DNA of 64,000 bases from Ruegeria sp. THAF33 (GTDB lineage: Bacteria > Pseudomonadota > Alphaproteobacteria > Rhodobacterales > Rhodobacteraceae): assembly GCF_009363615.1 (NCBI RefSeq), contig NZ_CP045384.1, forward strand, positions 3,036,501 through 3,100,500, written 5' to 3'. Of this stretch, positions 1 to 7,779 are shown in pieces; position 1 is the stretch's first letter; each line of letters starts with the position of its first letter. Made by a program: the position numbers and the translations under genes. The notes beneath the pieces were generated by a model. It did not search any database. It saw nothing but the letters and a program-made list of their open reading frames with translations, and was not told where the DNA came from.

Positions 1-979
1 CAGAATCCTTCGGTCGGTTGACCGGATTGAACCGGAAACGACATCCCGTGTCGCTCAGGCCAAAGCCAGCGTTGCCAAGGCGGAAGGGGACAGTGACCGT
101 GAAGAAGAGTTGTTGACCGAGGTTATAACCTCTACCGACGCCGCCGCTGAATCTCCGCTGGCTTTGGCGCGCCTGGTGGAAAAACGTTGGTCTGAACGCA
201 AAGCTGTTTCTTTTCAGGAGCTTGATCTGGCGGCATCTTATGCGGTCGAGTTCAGACGATCGGAGCTGGGCGCGATGATGAACCGCACCTATGCGATCGC
301 TCTGAGCCTGAGCCAGGAATTCGACCGCGCATTTGACGTGATCGAAGCGCAGCCACCCGGACCCGATAGTGACGGCGCGATCAATCGGCATCTGCAATTG
401 CTTGCCGAGAGATCGGACGACGCAACCTTTCTACGCCAGACGATGGAGGTAATGCAGCCAGACATGACGGAAGTGCTGACAACCGATACTGTAATTGCAT
501 TGGCAAGCCGTCTTGCTGATCTGGGCTTTGCTCAGCAGACATTCGCGCTGGCGAACAGACCGGAAGATCAGTCTCGGCGCTCGGATCGGGCTCGGTTGCG
601 GGCTCGGGCCGCTTTGCTGTCGGAGCGCCCTCATCAAGCCCTGCTGGAACTGGCTGATGACAATTCCGCAGAGGCGATCGCCTTGCGCGCGCAGGCGATG
701 GTTTCAACAGAAGATTTTGCAGCCGCCGGCGAAATGCTCCGAGATCTCGAACAAAACGAAGCGGCAAACCGGTACTTCTGGCTGGCCGGAGTATCGGATA
801 AAAGGTTGGAACCTGCGGGCGGGAAATACGCGGCATTGAACCAAACGACCCAAGCCTTGTCTGACCTGCCGGAACGGTTGGCGGAAAAACCGCTGGCGGA
901 TGCGCAAAACCTGTTGAAGGACAGCCAGTCGGCCCGTCAGCGGATCGATGAAATGTTGAACGCAGTTGGGGTAAAGTGA
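1..979 (+). CDS. C-terminal part of an unidentified helical-repeat protein (5' end outside window)
   Basis: The reading frame is open from base 2 to the TGA at 977-979, so the gene starts upstream of the window; a TTG at 110 is an internal codon rather than a convincing start because the same frame continues upstream without a stop. About 325 residues are visible. They are almost entirely predicted helix, rich in Ala, Leu, Arg and Glu, with helix pairs spaced roughly 30-35 residues apart (for example around SLSQEFDRAFDVIE and RARAALLSERPHQALLEL), which resembles a TPR or Sel1-like solenoid. No catalytic motif or membrane segment is visible in this part. I do not recognise the family. Such proteins usually act as scaffolds, but that is inference only. 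Confidence 0.6.
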   Translation, partial: RILRSVDRIEPETTSRVAQAKASVAKAEGDSDREEELLTEVITSTDAAAESPLALARLVEKRWSERKAVSFQELDLAASYAVEFRRSELGAMMNRTYAIALSLSQEFDRAFDVIEAQPPGPDSDGAINRHLQLLAERSDDATFLRQTMEVMQPDMTEVLTTDTVIALASRLADLGFAQQTFALANRPEDQSRRSDRARLRARAALLSERPHQALLELADDNSAEAIALRAQAMVSTEDFAAAGEMLRDLEQNEAANRYFWLAGVSDKRLEPAGGKYAALNQTTQALSDLPERLAEKPLADAQNLLKDSQSARQRIDEMLNAVGVK

Positions 980-1558
980 CGTATATCGCGGCTGTTCCGG
1001 CCGCACCCGGCAAAGTGGACGCCGGTCCCGGTATACCCTGCGATGCGTTTCAACCGCTGGCAACCCGGCGCCGTTGCTTCAAAGCCGGTCCAATCAGAAC
1101 GCCCGATCAGGCGGGGATGCAAAAAAGCTCCAACTTCTTTCAAGGATGTTGTGTTCCAGACATGACACAGAAGAACAGGCCGCCGAACTTCAGGCCGCGT
1201 TCCTCAACCACAAAGGTCACGACGGCTGACCGCCTGTGAAGCAACCGGTGCCGTGGCATTGACGACAGATGCGTGAAAACGAGACGCCACATCCGAAGGA
1301 CGGCGGTAAAAGTTCCACGCCTTCAATGAGTTCCGTGGTCAGAGAATTCGCGGACGTGTCTCCTCATCAAACCTGGCCAACCGGTTTGGGATGGCAACGT
1401 CTTTGGACACAAATTCTGCAAGCCCGCCTTTTCCGACACGCTGACAGGCATCGGTATTGCCAGTGCAGTATTGCACGCCACTGGCTGGCGTTTTCTCTGC
1501 TCCCGGTGCCGGGCACCGGGAGCAGAGACGTCAAAAACAGCGGACAACCGTCCTTGCT
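980..1558. other. Gene-free stretch between two convergent genes
   Basis: I find no supportable gene in these 579 bases. The longer open frames (976-1239 and 1269-1595 on the plus strand) lack a ribosome binding site and read as low-complexity, Arg/Pro/His-rich shadows. One frame at about 1330-1490 is open and somewhat protein-like but has no start codon, so a degraded gene cannot be excluded. The right end holds a very strong inverted repeat (1495-1527) that probably ends betB transcription, and a weaker nested one (GTGCA/TGCAC inside GCCA repeats) lies near 1459-1486. Confidence 0.5.
1495..1527 (-). terminator. Perfect 16-bp inverted repeat downstream of betB
   Basis: CTCTGCTCCCGGTGCC is followed after one base by its exact reverse complement, giving a 16-bp perfect palindrome 31 bases beyond the betB stop. 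There is no T-run on the minus-strand exit side (the next bases are AAAA), while TTTT precedes it on the plus strand. It probably stabilises or ends the betB transcript, possibly with Rho, but it is not a textbook intrinsic terminator. Confidence 0.5.
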
Positions 1559-3013
1559 TCAGTACGGAGCCTCAACATCATTCATCGAGACATAGACGGT
1601 TTTCATTTCCGAGAAGTGATTGATCGCCAGTTTCGAGTTCTCGCGCCCGACACCGGACATCTTCGATCCACCAAACGGCGCTTCAACCGGGGCAAGGTTG
1701 TAGGTGTTGATATAGCAAGTGCCAGCTTCGAATCCGGCCACGATTCGATGCGCCCTGGTCAGATCATTCGTGAAGACACCTGCGGCCAGACCGAACTCGG
1801 TGTCATTGGCGCGGGCCATCACCTCTTCTTCGGTCTCGAAATCCAGCACCGACATGACGGGGCCAAAGATTTCCTCGCGCGCGATGGTCATGTTGTCCGT
1901 GACGTCAGCAAAAACCGTGGGTTGCACAAAATAGCCGTCTCTTTCGATCCGTTCACCGCCATAAACCAGTCTTGCGCCTTCGGCTTTGCCCTTTTCGATA
2001 TAGCCCAGGGTGATGTTCATCTGGTTCTCGCTGACCATCGGGCCAAAGCTGACGTCCTCGTCCATTGGATCGCCGATTTTCGCGTGATCCAGACGTTCTG
2101 ACAGACGTTTCAGGAATGCCTCTTTGATACCTTTCTGAACGAAGACGCGGGTGCCATTGGAACAAACCTGGCCCGAAGAGTAGAAATTGCCCAGGATCGC
2201 ACCTGAAACAGCATTTTCGATGTCGGCATCGTCAAAGACGATCATCGGGGATTTGCCGCCAAGTTCCATGGTCACATGCTTCATGCCATCCGCAGCAGCA
2301 GCATAGACCTTGCGGCCCGTCGGCACAGAACCTGTCAAAGAGACCTTGGCCACGCGCGGATCAGAGACCAGCGAAGCACCGACATCACCGTATCCCTGGA
2401 TCACGTTGTAGACACCCTTGGGCGCTCCGGCCTCGACAAGAATTTCGGCCACTTTCAATGCCGAAAGGGGCGTGGTTTCCGAAGGTTTGAATACCATCGT
2501 GTTGCCGCAGGCCAGTGCAGGTGCACCTTTCCAGCAGGCGATCTGCGTGGGGTAATTCCAGGCGCCGATCCCGACGCACACGCCCAGCGCCTCGCGGATG
2601 GTATAGACGAAATCCCCCCCGCCCAGCGGAATATGCTCGCCAGTCAGAGAGGCTGCCAATCCACCAAAATACTCCAGCGCATCGGCCCCCGAGGTGGCAT
2701 CGGCAACTGTGGTTTCCTGAAACGGCTTGCCGGTATCATGGGTTTCCAGAACGGACAGGTCGTAGTTGCGTTCGCGCATGATATCAGAGGCGCGGCGCAG
2801 GATGCGGCCACGTTCCGTCCCGGACAGGGCCGCCCATGCTGCCTGAGCGTTTTTTGCGCTGTTTAGAGCCTTTTCCACGATCGCCGGCGTCGCTGAATGC
2901 AACCGTGCAATCACTTCGCCTGTAGCGGGATAGATCACTTCGATGGCCGCGCCGTTTGTATCTTCGACATATTCGCCATCAATGAAATGGCTGGCCCGGG
3001 GCTGAAACTTCAT
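1559..3013 (-). CDS. betB: Betaine aldehyde dehydrogenase
   Basis: NAD(P)-dependent oxidation of betaine aldehyde to glycine betaine, the last step of choline-to-betaine osmoprotectant synthesis, in the cytoplasm. The 484-residue length fits the family. The ALDH landmarks are clear: GAWNYPTQ near 150, the catalytic Glu250 in [10 protein letters not shown] and the catalytic Cys284 in GQVCSNGTR, with the C-terminal [13 protein letters not shown]. The ATG at 3013 is chosen over one 13 codons upstream because it has AAGGACA seven bases before it and matches the family N-terminus. Unlike many roseobacters, no betA, betI or betC lies alongside: the gene upstream diverges and the region downstream is empty. 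A palindrome at 3080-3101 in its promoter region resembles a TetR-type (BetI) operator. Close ALDH relatives acting on aminoaldehydes are the main alternative. Confidence 0.9.
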   Translation of the reverse strand: MKFQPRASHFIDGEYVEDTNGAAIEVIYPATGEVIARLHSATPAIVEKALNSAKNAQAAWAALSGTERGRILRRASDIMRERNYDLSVLETHDTGKPFQETTVADATSGADALEYFGGLAASLTGEHIPLGGGDFVYTIREALGVCVGIGAWNYPTQIACWKGAPALACGNTMVFKPSETTPLSALKVAEILVEAGAPKGVYNVIQGYGDVGASLVSDPRVAKVSLTGSVPTGRKVYAAAADGMKHVTMELGGKSPMIVFDDADIENAVSGAILGNFYSSGQVCSNGTRVFVQKGIKEAFLKRLSERLDHAKIGDPMDEDVSFGPMVSENQMNITLGYIEKGKAEGARLVYGGERIERDGYFVQPTVFADVTDNMTIAREEIFGPVMSVLDFETEEEVMARANDTEFGLAAGVFTNDLTRAHRIVAGFEAGTCYINTYNLAPVEAPFGGSKMSGVGRENSKLAINHFSEMKTVYVSMNDVEAPY

Positions 3014-3079
3014 ACCGTGTCCTTTTCTTTCGCACCCGTCAGGACGGGACAAATGGTCAGTCGAAAATCGGCCTATCGG

Positions 3080-3101
3080 TTATTGATTGACCAGTCAATA
3101 A
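3080..3101. promoter_or_regulatory. Candidate BetI/TetR-type operator upstream of betB
   Basis: A 22-base imperfect palindrome, TTATTGA-N8-TCAATAA, with 18 of 22 positions symmetrical; its core contains TTGAC-CA-GTCAA. It lies about 67-88 bases upstream of the betB start, in the gap shared with the divergent gene at 3201. TetR-family repressors bind palindromes of this size, and BetI is the TetR regulator normally tied to betB. The regulator gene itself is not in the window, so the link is inference. Confidence 0.5.
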
Positions 3102-3145
3102 AATCATCAAAGGGGCGGTTTCACGCCTGTCAAACCCCGCAAACC

Positions 3146-3178
3146 TTGAAATTTTTGGTTAATGTTCTATTTATGTTC
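3146..3178 (+). promoter_or_regulatory. LexA (SOS) box over a candidate promoter of the 3201 gene
   Basis: GTTC at 3164-3167 and GTTC at 3175-3178 are separated by exactly seven bases, matching the alphaproteobacterial LexA box GTTC-N7-GTTC. A possible -35 (TTGAAA, 3146-3151) followed after 16 bases by TATTTA (3168-3173) would place the box over the -10 region, as expected for repression. The box ends 22 bases before the ATG of the downstream gene. The box is an exact match; the promoter assignment is weaker. Confidence 0.65.
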
Positions 3179-3200
3179 TACATAGTCAGAGGACAAACCG

Positions 3201-3530
3201 ATGACCCAGCAAACACGCCCCACAGCCCTGAACGGGCCGAACAACGACTATCACCTGCTTCCGGTCACCGATCGGCAGATGCGGTATGCGCGTGCGATTG
3301 CCGAGAAGTCAGCCCTTGAGATTCCGGTTGAGGCACAGCGTGACCGGCGGCTTTTGTCTGACTGGATTTCAGCCCACAAACCACGCGGGACCTCGCAGTT
3401 CGACAATTACCCGACGGGAAAACAAGTCGCGTTTGCCGAGCGGATTTCACGCAGCAAGCGCCGCCCGATCCCATCCGAGTGTTTCCGCGACAAGAAAATG
3501 ATGTCGCGCTGGATCGATCACAACAAATAG
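3201..3530 (+). CDS. Small protein with two tandem copies of a 38-residue motif, probably SOS-induced
   Basis: A 109-residue basic protein preceded by AGAGGA at a good distance from the ATG. It consists of a short N-terminal tail and two copies of one motif: residues 23-60 and 72-109, with about 13 of 38 positions identical (T..Q...A..I.......IP.E....RD....S.WI...K). No signal peptide or membrane segment is visible, so it should be cytoplasmic. The motif resembles short modules I associate with the C-termini of some plasmid topoisomerases and other DNA-acting enzymes, but I cannot name a family with certainty. The exact LexA box upstream suggests induction on DNA damage, which fits a DNA-related role. 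It is divergent from betB and nearly abuts the convergent channel gene. Confidence 0.7.
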   Translation: MTQQTRPTALNGPNNDYHLLPVTDRQMRYARAIAEKSALEIPVEAQRDRRLLSDWISAHKPRGTSQFDNYPTGKQVAFAERISRSKRRPIPSECFRDKKMMSRWIDHNK

Positions 3531-3537
3531 TCCCGAA

Positions 3538-4047
3538 TTAGGGTCTATCCGGATTGTGGTTGCGGGCATAAAGCGAAACTGCTGCGGCAACAAACATACC
3601 CAGTAGGATATAGCCTGTTACGGCCTCGGACACGGCGAGCCCACGGCACAGACCGGTCGGGGACATGTCGCCATATCCGACTGTGGTAAAGGTGACATAG
3701 GAAAAATACAGGATATCCCCCGGACCCTGCGCACCAATGACACAGTGGTCGTTATACCCAAAGGCCCCGTAAACTGCGGCGAACAGGAATGGAACAACCT
3801 GTATGAACGAAACACCCATCAGAAACAAAAGCCTGCGGGGCGATTTCACCTGTGTCATGTAATACCAGGACTGTGACACCAGCCAGATCAACAGCCCGAT
3901 TGAGGCGACTGTGCCAATCGTATCGCCCGCAGCCGCCTCGCTCAGGCGGGACAGGCCATACCAAGCCAGGAAGCTAGCAAGGACCAGCCCCAGTGCCGCA
4001 ATCAGGGTCGATTTCCATTCGTCCAATGTCGTGGGTTTGCGGTGCAT
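3538..4047 (-). CDS. Two-pore-helix-type potassium channel family protein
   Basis: A 169-residue inner-membrane protein with three hydrophobic segments, then a pore loop with the potassium selectivity signature TTVGYGD, then a last membrane helix (GYILLGMFVAAAVSLYA). This layout matches the ion-channel domain family that forms tetrameric K+ channels. There is no cytoplasmic RCK or cyclic-nucleotide domain, so gating is not evident. The ATG at 4047 is preferred over a TTG ten codons upstream because GAAGGGG precedes it. It is expressed alone on the minus strand, between the small SOS-box gene and trhO. Ion selectivity is inferred from the signature only. Confidence 0.8.
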   Translation of the reverse strand: MHRKPTTLDEWKSTLIAALGLVLASFLAWYGLSRLSEAAAGDTIGTVASIGLLIWLVSQSWYYMTQVKSPRRLLFLMGVSFIQVVPFLFAAVYGAFGYNDHCVIGAQGPGDILYFSYVTFTTVGYGDMSPTGLCRGLAVSEAVTGYILLGMFVAAAVSLYARNHNPDRP

Positions 4048-4112
4048 GAACGCCCCTTCAATCCGGTCTTCGGGCAATCATCCGACCTAAAGGCATCGCC
4101 CGCAACCCGAAT

Positions 4113-5018
4113 TCAATCCTGCCGCAAATGCGCCTCACCCCGTTCCCGCGCCAGCAGGATCTGCTTTTGCCGCTCGCGAAAGCGCATTTTGTCAGCATCG
4201 GACGTCTCATCGATGCATTGATGGCATGAAACGCCATGCTCGTATTCCGGGCGCTTCATATCCTCGGGCAGGATTGGACGCCGGCAGCCATGACAAAGCT
4301 TGTGCGGCCCTTCAACAAGACCGTGGCCAACCGAAACGCGATTGTCGAACACAAAGCATTCACCCTGCCAGGAACTGTCTTCAGCAGGGATTTCCTCAAG
4401 ATACCGCAGGATACCGCCTTTGAGGTGATAGACATCCTCGACCCCCTGCCCCAACAGGTAGTTGGTGGATTTCTCGCAACGGATGCCGCCCGTGCAGAAC
4501 ATGGCGACCCGCTTGTTGTGAAAGCGGTCCTTGTTCTGTTCCCACCATGCAGGGAAATCGCGGAAACTGGCCGTTTCAGGGTCTATTGCCCCTTCAAACG
4601 TCCCGATTGCCACTTCGTAATCGTTTCGCGTGTCGATCAAAACCACATCGTCAGAGTGGATCAGGTCATTCCACTCCTGCGGGTCGACATAGTTGCCGAC
4701 GCGGGCGCGCGGGTCCACGTCGGGCTGGCCCATGGTCACGATCTCTTTCTTCAACCGCACCTTCATCTTGCCGAAAGGCGGGTGGTCCGAGGTCGCTTCT
4801 TTCCACTCCAGATCAGCGCAACCGGGCAAGGATCGGACATGTGACAGCACGGCGTCAATTCCGGCCCGCGGGCCGGCGATCGTGCCGTTGATCCCTTCCT
4901 GGGCAAGCAGCAGCGTACCTGTGACAGACTGCGCGCGGCACAGGTCCAGCAAGGGGTTGCGCAACGCGGCCGGGTCCGCGAAACGTGTAAAGTGATAGAG
5001 GGCAGCGATTGTGTACAT
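4113..5018 (-). CDS. trhO: tRNA uridine(34) hydroxylase TrhO (rhodanese family)
   Basis: Oxygen-dependent hydroxylation of the wobble uridine (U34) of tRNAs, giving 5-hydroxyuridine; formerly the YceA/UPF0176 family. The 301-residue length fits. An N-terminal acylphosphatase-like region (with LLLAQEGINGTIAG) is followed by a rhodanese domain with LIDTRNDYEV and the active-site loop CTGGIRCEK, and a Cys-rich C-terminal tail (CHGCRRPI, CHQC) that may bind metal. Start ATG at 5018 has AGGTAG upstream. It is divergent from pncA. Confident by motif order and length. Confidence 0.9.
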   Translation of the reverse strand: MYTIAALYHFTRFADPAALRNPLLDLCRAQSVTGTLLLAQEGINGTIAGPRAGIDAVLSHVRSLPGCADLEWKEATSDHPPFGKMKVRLKKEIVTMGQPDVDPRARVGNYVDPQEWNDLIHSDDVVLIDTRNDYEVAIGTFEGAIDPETASFRDFPAWWEQNKDRFHNKRVAMFCTGGIRCEKSTNYLLGQGVEDVYHLKGGILRYLEEIPAEDSSWQGECFVFDNRVSVGHGLVEGPHKLCHGCRRPILPEDMKRPEYEHGVSCHQCIDETSDADKMRFRERQKQILLARERGEAHLRQD

Positions 5019-5114
5019 ACGCGCGATCTACCTTTGCAGACCCAGAGTCGCAAGGGATTGCATTGACGCCCCGCGCGCCGCCGCCTACCGATAGAGCGGT
5101 AAAAGGAGGCCGCC

Positions 5115-5708
5115 ATGACCCATGCCCTGCTCGTGATCGATGTCCAGAACGACTTCTGCCCAGGCGGGGCACTGGCCGTGGTAGAAGGGGACGAGATCGT
5201 CGCACAGATAAACGCCATGATGGATGAATTCGATGCCGTGATCCTGACTCAGGACTGGCATCCAGCGGGGCATTCTTCTTTTGCCAGTTCCCACGATGGC
5301 AAAAACCCGTTCGACCTGGTCGACATGCCCTATGGCCCACAGGTTCTGTGGCCCGACCACTGCGTGCAGGGCACGCGCGGCGCCGGGTTTCATCCCGAAT
5401 TGCGCACGGATGGCGACCTGATCCTTCGCAAGGGGTTCCGCAGTGCCATCGACAGCTATTCCGCATTCTTCGAGAATGACCACCAGACACCGACAGGCCT
5501 GAAAGGCTATTTGGATACACGCGGCATCGACCGTTTGACCCTTGTGGGATTGGCCACCGATTACTGCGTGCGTTATTCTGCGGTAGATGCCGCCAGGTTG
5601 GGTTTCGACGTCACGGTTCGCATGGGTGCCTGTCGCGCGATTGACATGGACGGTTCGCTGGCAGCCGCCGAACAGGCGATGCGGGATGCCGGCGTCCTAT
5701 TGACCTAA
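5115..5708 (+). CDS. pncA: Nicotinamidase
   Basis: Hydrolyses nicotinamide to nicotinate and ammonia, the first step of NAD salvage; also acts on pyrazinamide in this family. The 197-residue isochorismatase-fold protein shows the catalytic triad Asp9 (VIDVQNDF), Lys106 (LRKGF) and Cys151 (ATDYCV), and the metal-binding TQDWHP and DHC residues (Asp47, His49, His82). AGGAGG precedes the ATG. The next enzyme of the pathway, pncB, lies 0.7 kb downstream on the same strand but is separated by a gene on the opposite strand. Its stop shares CTAA with the stop of the convergent gene at 5705. Confidence 0.95.
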   Translation: MTHALLVIDVQNDFCPGGALAVVEGDEIVAQINAMMDEFDAVILTQDWHPAGHSSFASSHDGKNPFDLVDMPYGPQVLWPDHCVQGTRGAGFHPELRTDGDLILRKGFRSAIDSYSAFFENDHQTPTGLKGYLDTRGIDRLTLVGLATDYCVRYSAVDAARLGFDVTVRMGACRAIDMDGSLAAAEQAMRDAGVLLT

Positions 5709-6235
5709 GGTGTGGCGCCTGCAGCGGCCAGAAGCTTGATCATCACGAACAGAACAACCGCCAGACCCAGCGCGAACCCAATGCGCCCTGGTATCGTGCG
5801 ACGTTCCGGGTTGGTCTGGTTTGACGGAGGTGGCGGAACGCGCATCGGTCGGCTGCGTACGATCCCAGCCATGGGTTGCGCGGTTCGCACGTAGTGCAAG
5901 AAATCCCAAAGGTTGAAATCGCCGCAATATTCACCCTGAATTCCACGCGTCCTGATGTTGTCAAACAGCGACCGCAGAATTCGCACCCGATCCGCATGAT
6001 CCTCGGCCGGAAAAACACCCGGCACGATGCCGCTGTTGCGCGACTCGAGGCTGAACCCGGCATCCATGAAAATCTTGCGGATTTTCGGCGATGTTCCACG
6101 CAACGCGTCCGCGGCTCTGATATCGCGGAACACCGCACATACCTGGCGTTCCGTATCAGAGGCAGACCCCAGCTTTTCAGGGTCCAGATCTTCCAGCGCT
6201 ACGTTAACAATATCAAAATCGTACTCGATACCCAT
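5705..6235 (-). CDS. Unidentified tail-anchored membrane protein
   Basis: A 176-residue protein whose N-terminal ~120 residues are soluble and carry no motif I recognise. A proline-rich linker (VPPPPSNQ) leads to one C-terminal membrane helix (GFALGLAVVLFVMIKLL) five residues from the end, the arrangement of a tail-anchored protein facing the cytoplasm. It sits between pncA and pncB but on the opposite strand, so it is not part of an NAD operon. The ribosome binding site is weak. I cannot assign a function. Confidence 0.65.
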   Translation of the reverse strand: MGIEYDFDIVNVALEDLDPEKLGSASDTERQVCAVFRDIRAADALRGTSPKIRKIFMDAGFSLESRNSGIVPGVFPAEDHADRVRILRSLFDNIRTRGIQGEYCGDFNLWDFLHYVRTAQPMAGIVRSRPMRVPPPPSNQTNPERRTIPGRIGFALGLAVVLFVMIKLLAAAGATP

Positions 6236-6399
6236 TCACAAACTCAGTTTCGACTTTCCATCCCCTCTTCTCACTAACCGGTAAAAACAATGCACAATAT
6301 GCCGGTATTGTGACGTCAAACTGGCATTGTCACCAAATCAGTGACTCTTGCTATTTCCAGAGTCGATTGATCTAACTACGGAAATCGCAGGAGTTCCCC

Positions 6400-7692
6400 A
6401 TGGTCGACATCGCGACCCGCGTCTACAATCACAAATGGAAGATTGACCCGATTGTACGGTCTTTGATCGATACTGATTTCTACAAACTGCTGATGTGCCA
6501 GTCAGTGTTTCGAAACAAGCCTCAAACAGATGTCGTTTTTTCGTTGATCAACCGGTCGAATCACGTACCTCTGGCGCGTTTGATCGATGAGGGAGAGCTG
6601 CGGGAACAGCTGGATCACATCCGCTCTCTCAGCCTCAGCCGTGGGGAAAGCACCTGGCTGCGCGGCAACATGTTCTACGGAAAACGGCAGATGTTCCGCT
6701 CGGACTTCATGGAGTGGTTCGAGAATTTGCGCCTGCCGCCCTATCACCTTGAACGCAAAGGTGACCAATTTGAACTGACCTTTGAAGGCAAGTGGCACGA
6801 GGTCATGCTGTGGGAAATTCCCGCGCTGGCGGTGTTGATGGAGCTGCGCTCGCGCGCGGTGCTTAACGATATGCGCCGGTTCGAATTGCAGGTGCTTTAC
6901 GCCCGCGCGATGACCCGGGTTTGGGAAAAGATCGAAAAGTTGAGCTCGATAAACGGGCTTGGGATCGCGGATTTCGGCACCAGACGGCGGCATTCCTTCC
7001 TGTGGCAGGATTGGTGCGTGCAGGCGATGATCGAAGGGCTGGGCGCATCCTTTACCGGAACTTCGAACTGCCTGATCGCCATGCGACGCGAAGTCGAGGC
7101 CATCGGCACCAATGCGCATGAACTGCCCATGGTCTATTCCGCGCTGGCCGATACGGATGAAGCGTTGGCGCAGGCGCCTTATGACGTGCTCAGCGACTGG
7201 CATGACGAACATGACGGCAACCTGCGCATCATCCTGCCCGACACCTATGGCACCAAGGGGTTTCTGGACAATGCTCCTGACTGGTTGGCGGGATGGACCG
7301 GCATTCGCATCGACAGCGGAGACCCGGCAGCAGCGGCCGAGGTCGCAATAGACTGGTGGAACGCACGCGGCGAAGACCCGACAGGGAAACGGATCATCTT
7401 CTCTGATGGTCTGGATGTCGAGAAAATTCAGGAATTGCATGCCCAGTTCGCGGGCCGCGCCAATATTTCCTTCGGTTGGGGAACCTTGCTGACCAACGAT
7501 TTTCGCGGACTCGTCCCCAATGACGCGCTGGCGCCGTTCTCATTGGTCTGCAAAGCGGTATCCGCCAATGGCCGCCCGACGGTCAAACTGTCGGACAACC
7601 CGGAAAAGGCTATGGGTCCGGAGGACCAGATCGAACGCTACAAGCGGGTGTTCGGCGTCGGAGCGCAAAAGGCGATCGAGGTGATCGTCTGA
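6400..7692 (+). CDS. pncB: Nicotinate phosphoribosyltransferase
   Basis: Converts nicotinate and PRPP to nicotinate mononucleotide, coupled to ATP hydrolysis, completing salvage begun by PncA. The 430-residue length and the landmarks fit PncB: SLIDTDFYKLLM near the N-terminus, DFGTRRRHSF near 191-200, FTGTSN, and the GTNAHE motif with His240 in the place of the phosphorylated active-site histidine, plus GIRIDSGD and SFGWGTLLTND. AGGAG stands before the ATG. The 164 bases upstream probably hold its own promoter; I see no clear operator. Confidence 0.95.
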   Translation: MVDIATRVYNHKWKIDPIVRSLIDTDFYKLLMCQSVFRNKPQTDVVFSLINRSNHVPLARLIDEGELREQLDHIRSLSLSRGESTWLRGNMFYGKRQMFRSDFMEWFENLRLPPYHLERKGDQFELTFEGKWHEVMLWEIPALAVLMELRSRAVLNDMRRFELQVLYARAMTRVWEKIEKLSSINGLGIADFGTRRRHSFLWQDWCVQAMIEGLGASFTGTSNCLIAMRREVEAIGTNAHELPMVYSALADTDEALAQAPYDVLSDWHDEHDGNLRIILPDTYGTKGFLDNAPDWLAGWTGIRIDSGDPAAAAEVAIDWWNARGEDPTGKRIIFSDGLDVEKIQELHAQFAGRANISFGWGTLLTNDFRGLVPNDALAPFSLVCKAVSANGRPTVKLSDNPEKAMGPEDQIERYKRVFGVGAQKAIEVIV

Positions 7693-7779
7693 ACCACGGC
7701 GGTGCATTCATCATTTATCGGCACCTCACCTGATGCTATTTTGGAAGGCATTCCCATTGAGCATTAAGGTTGAGATACA

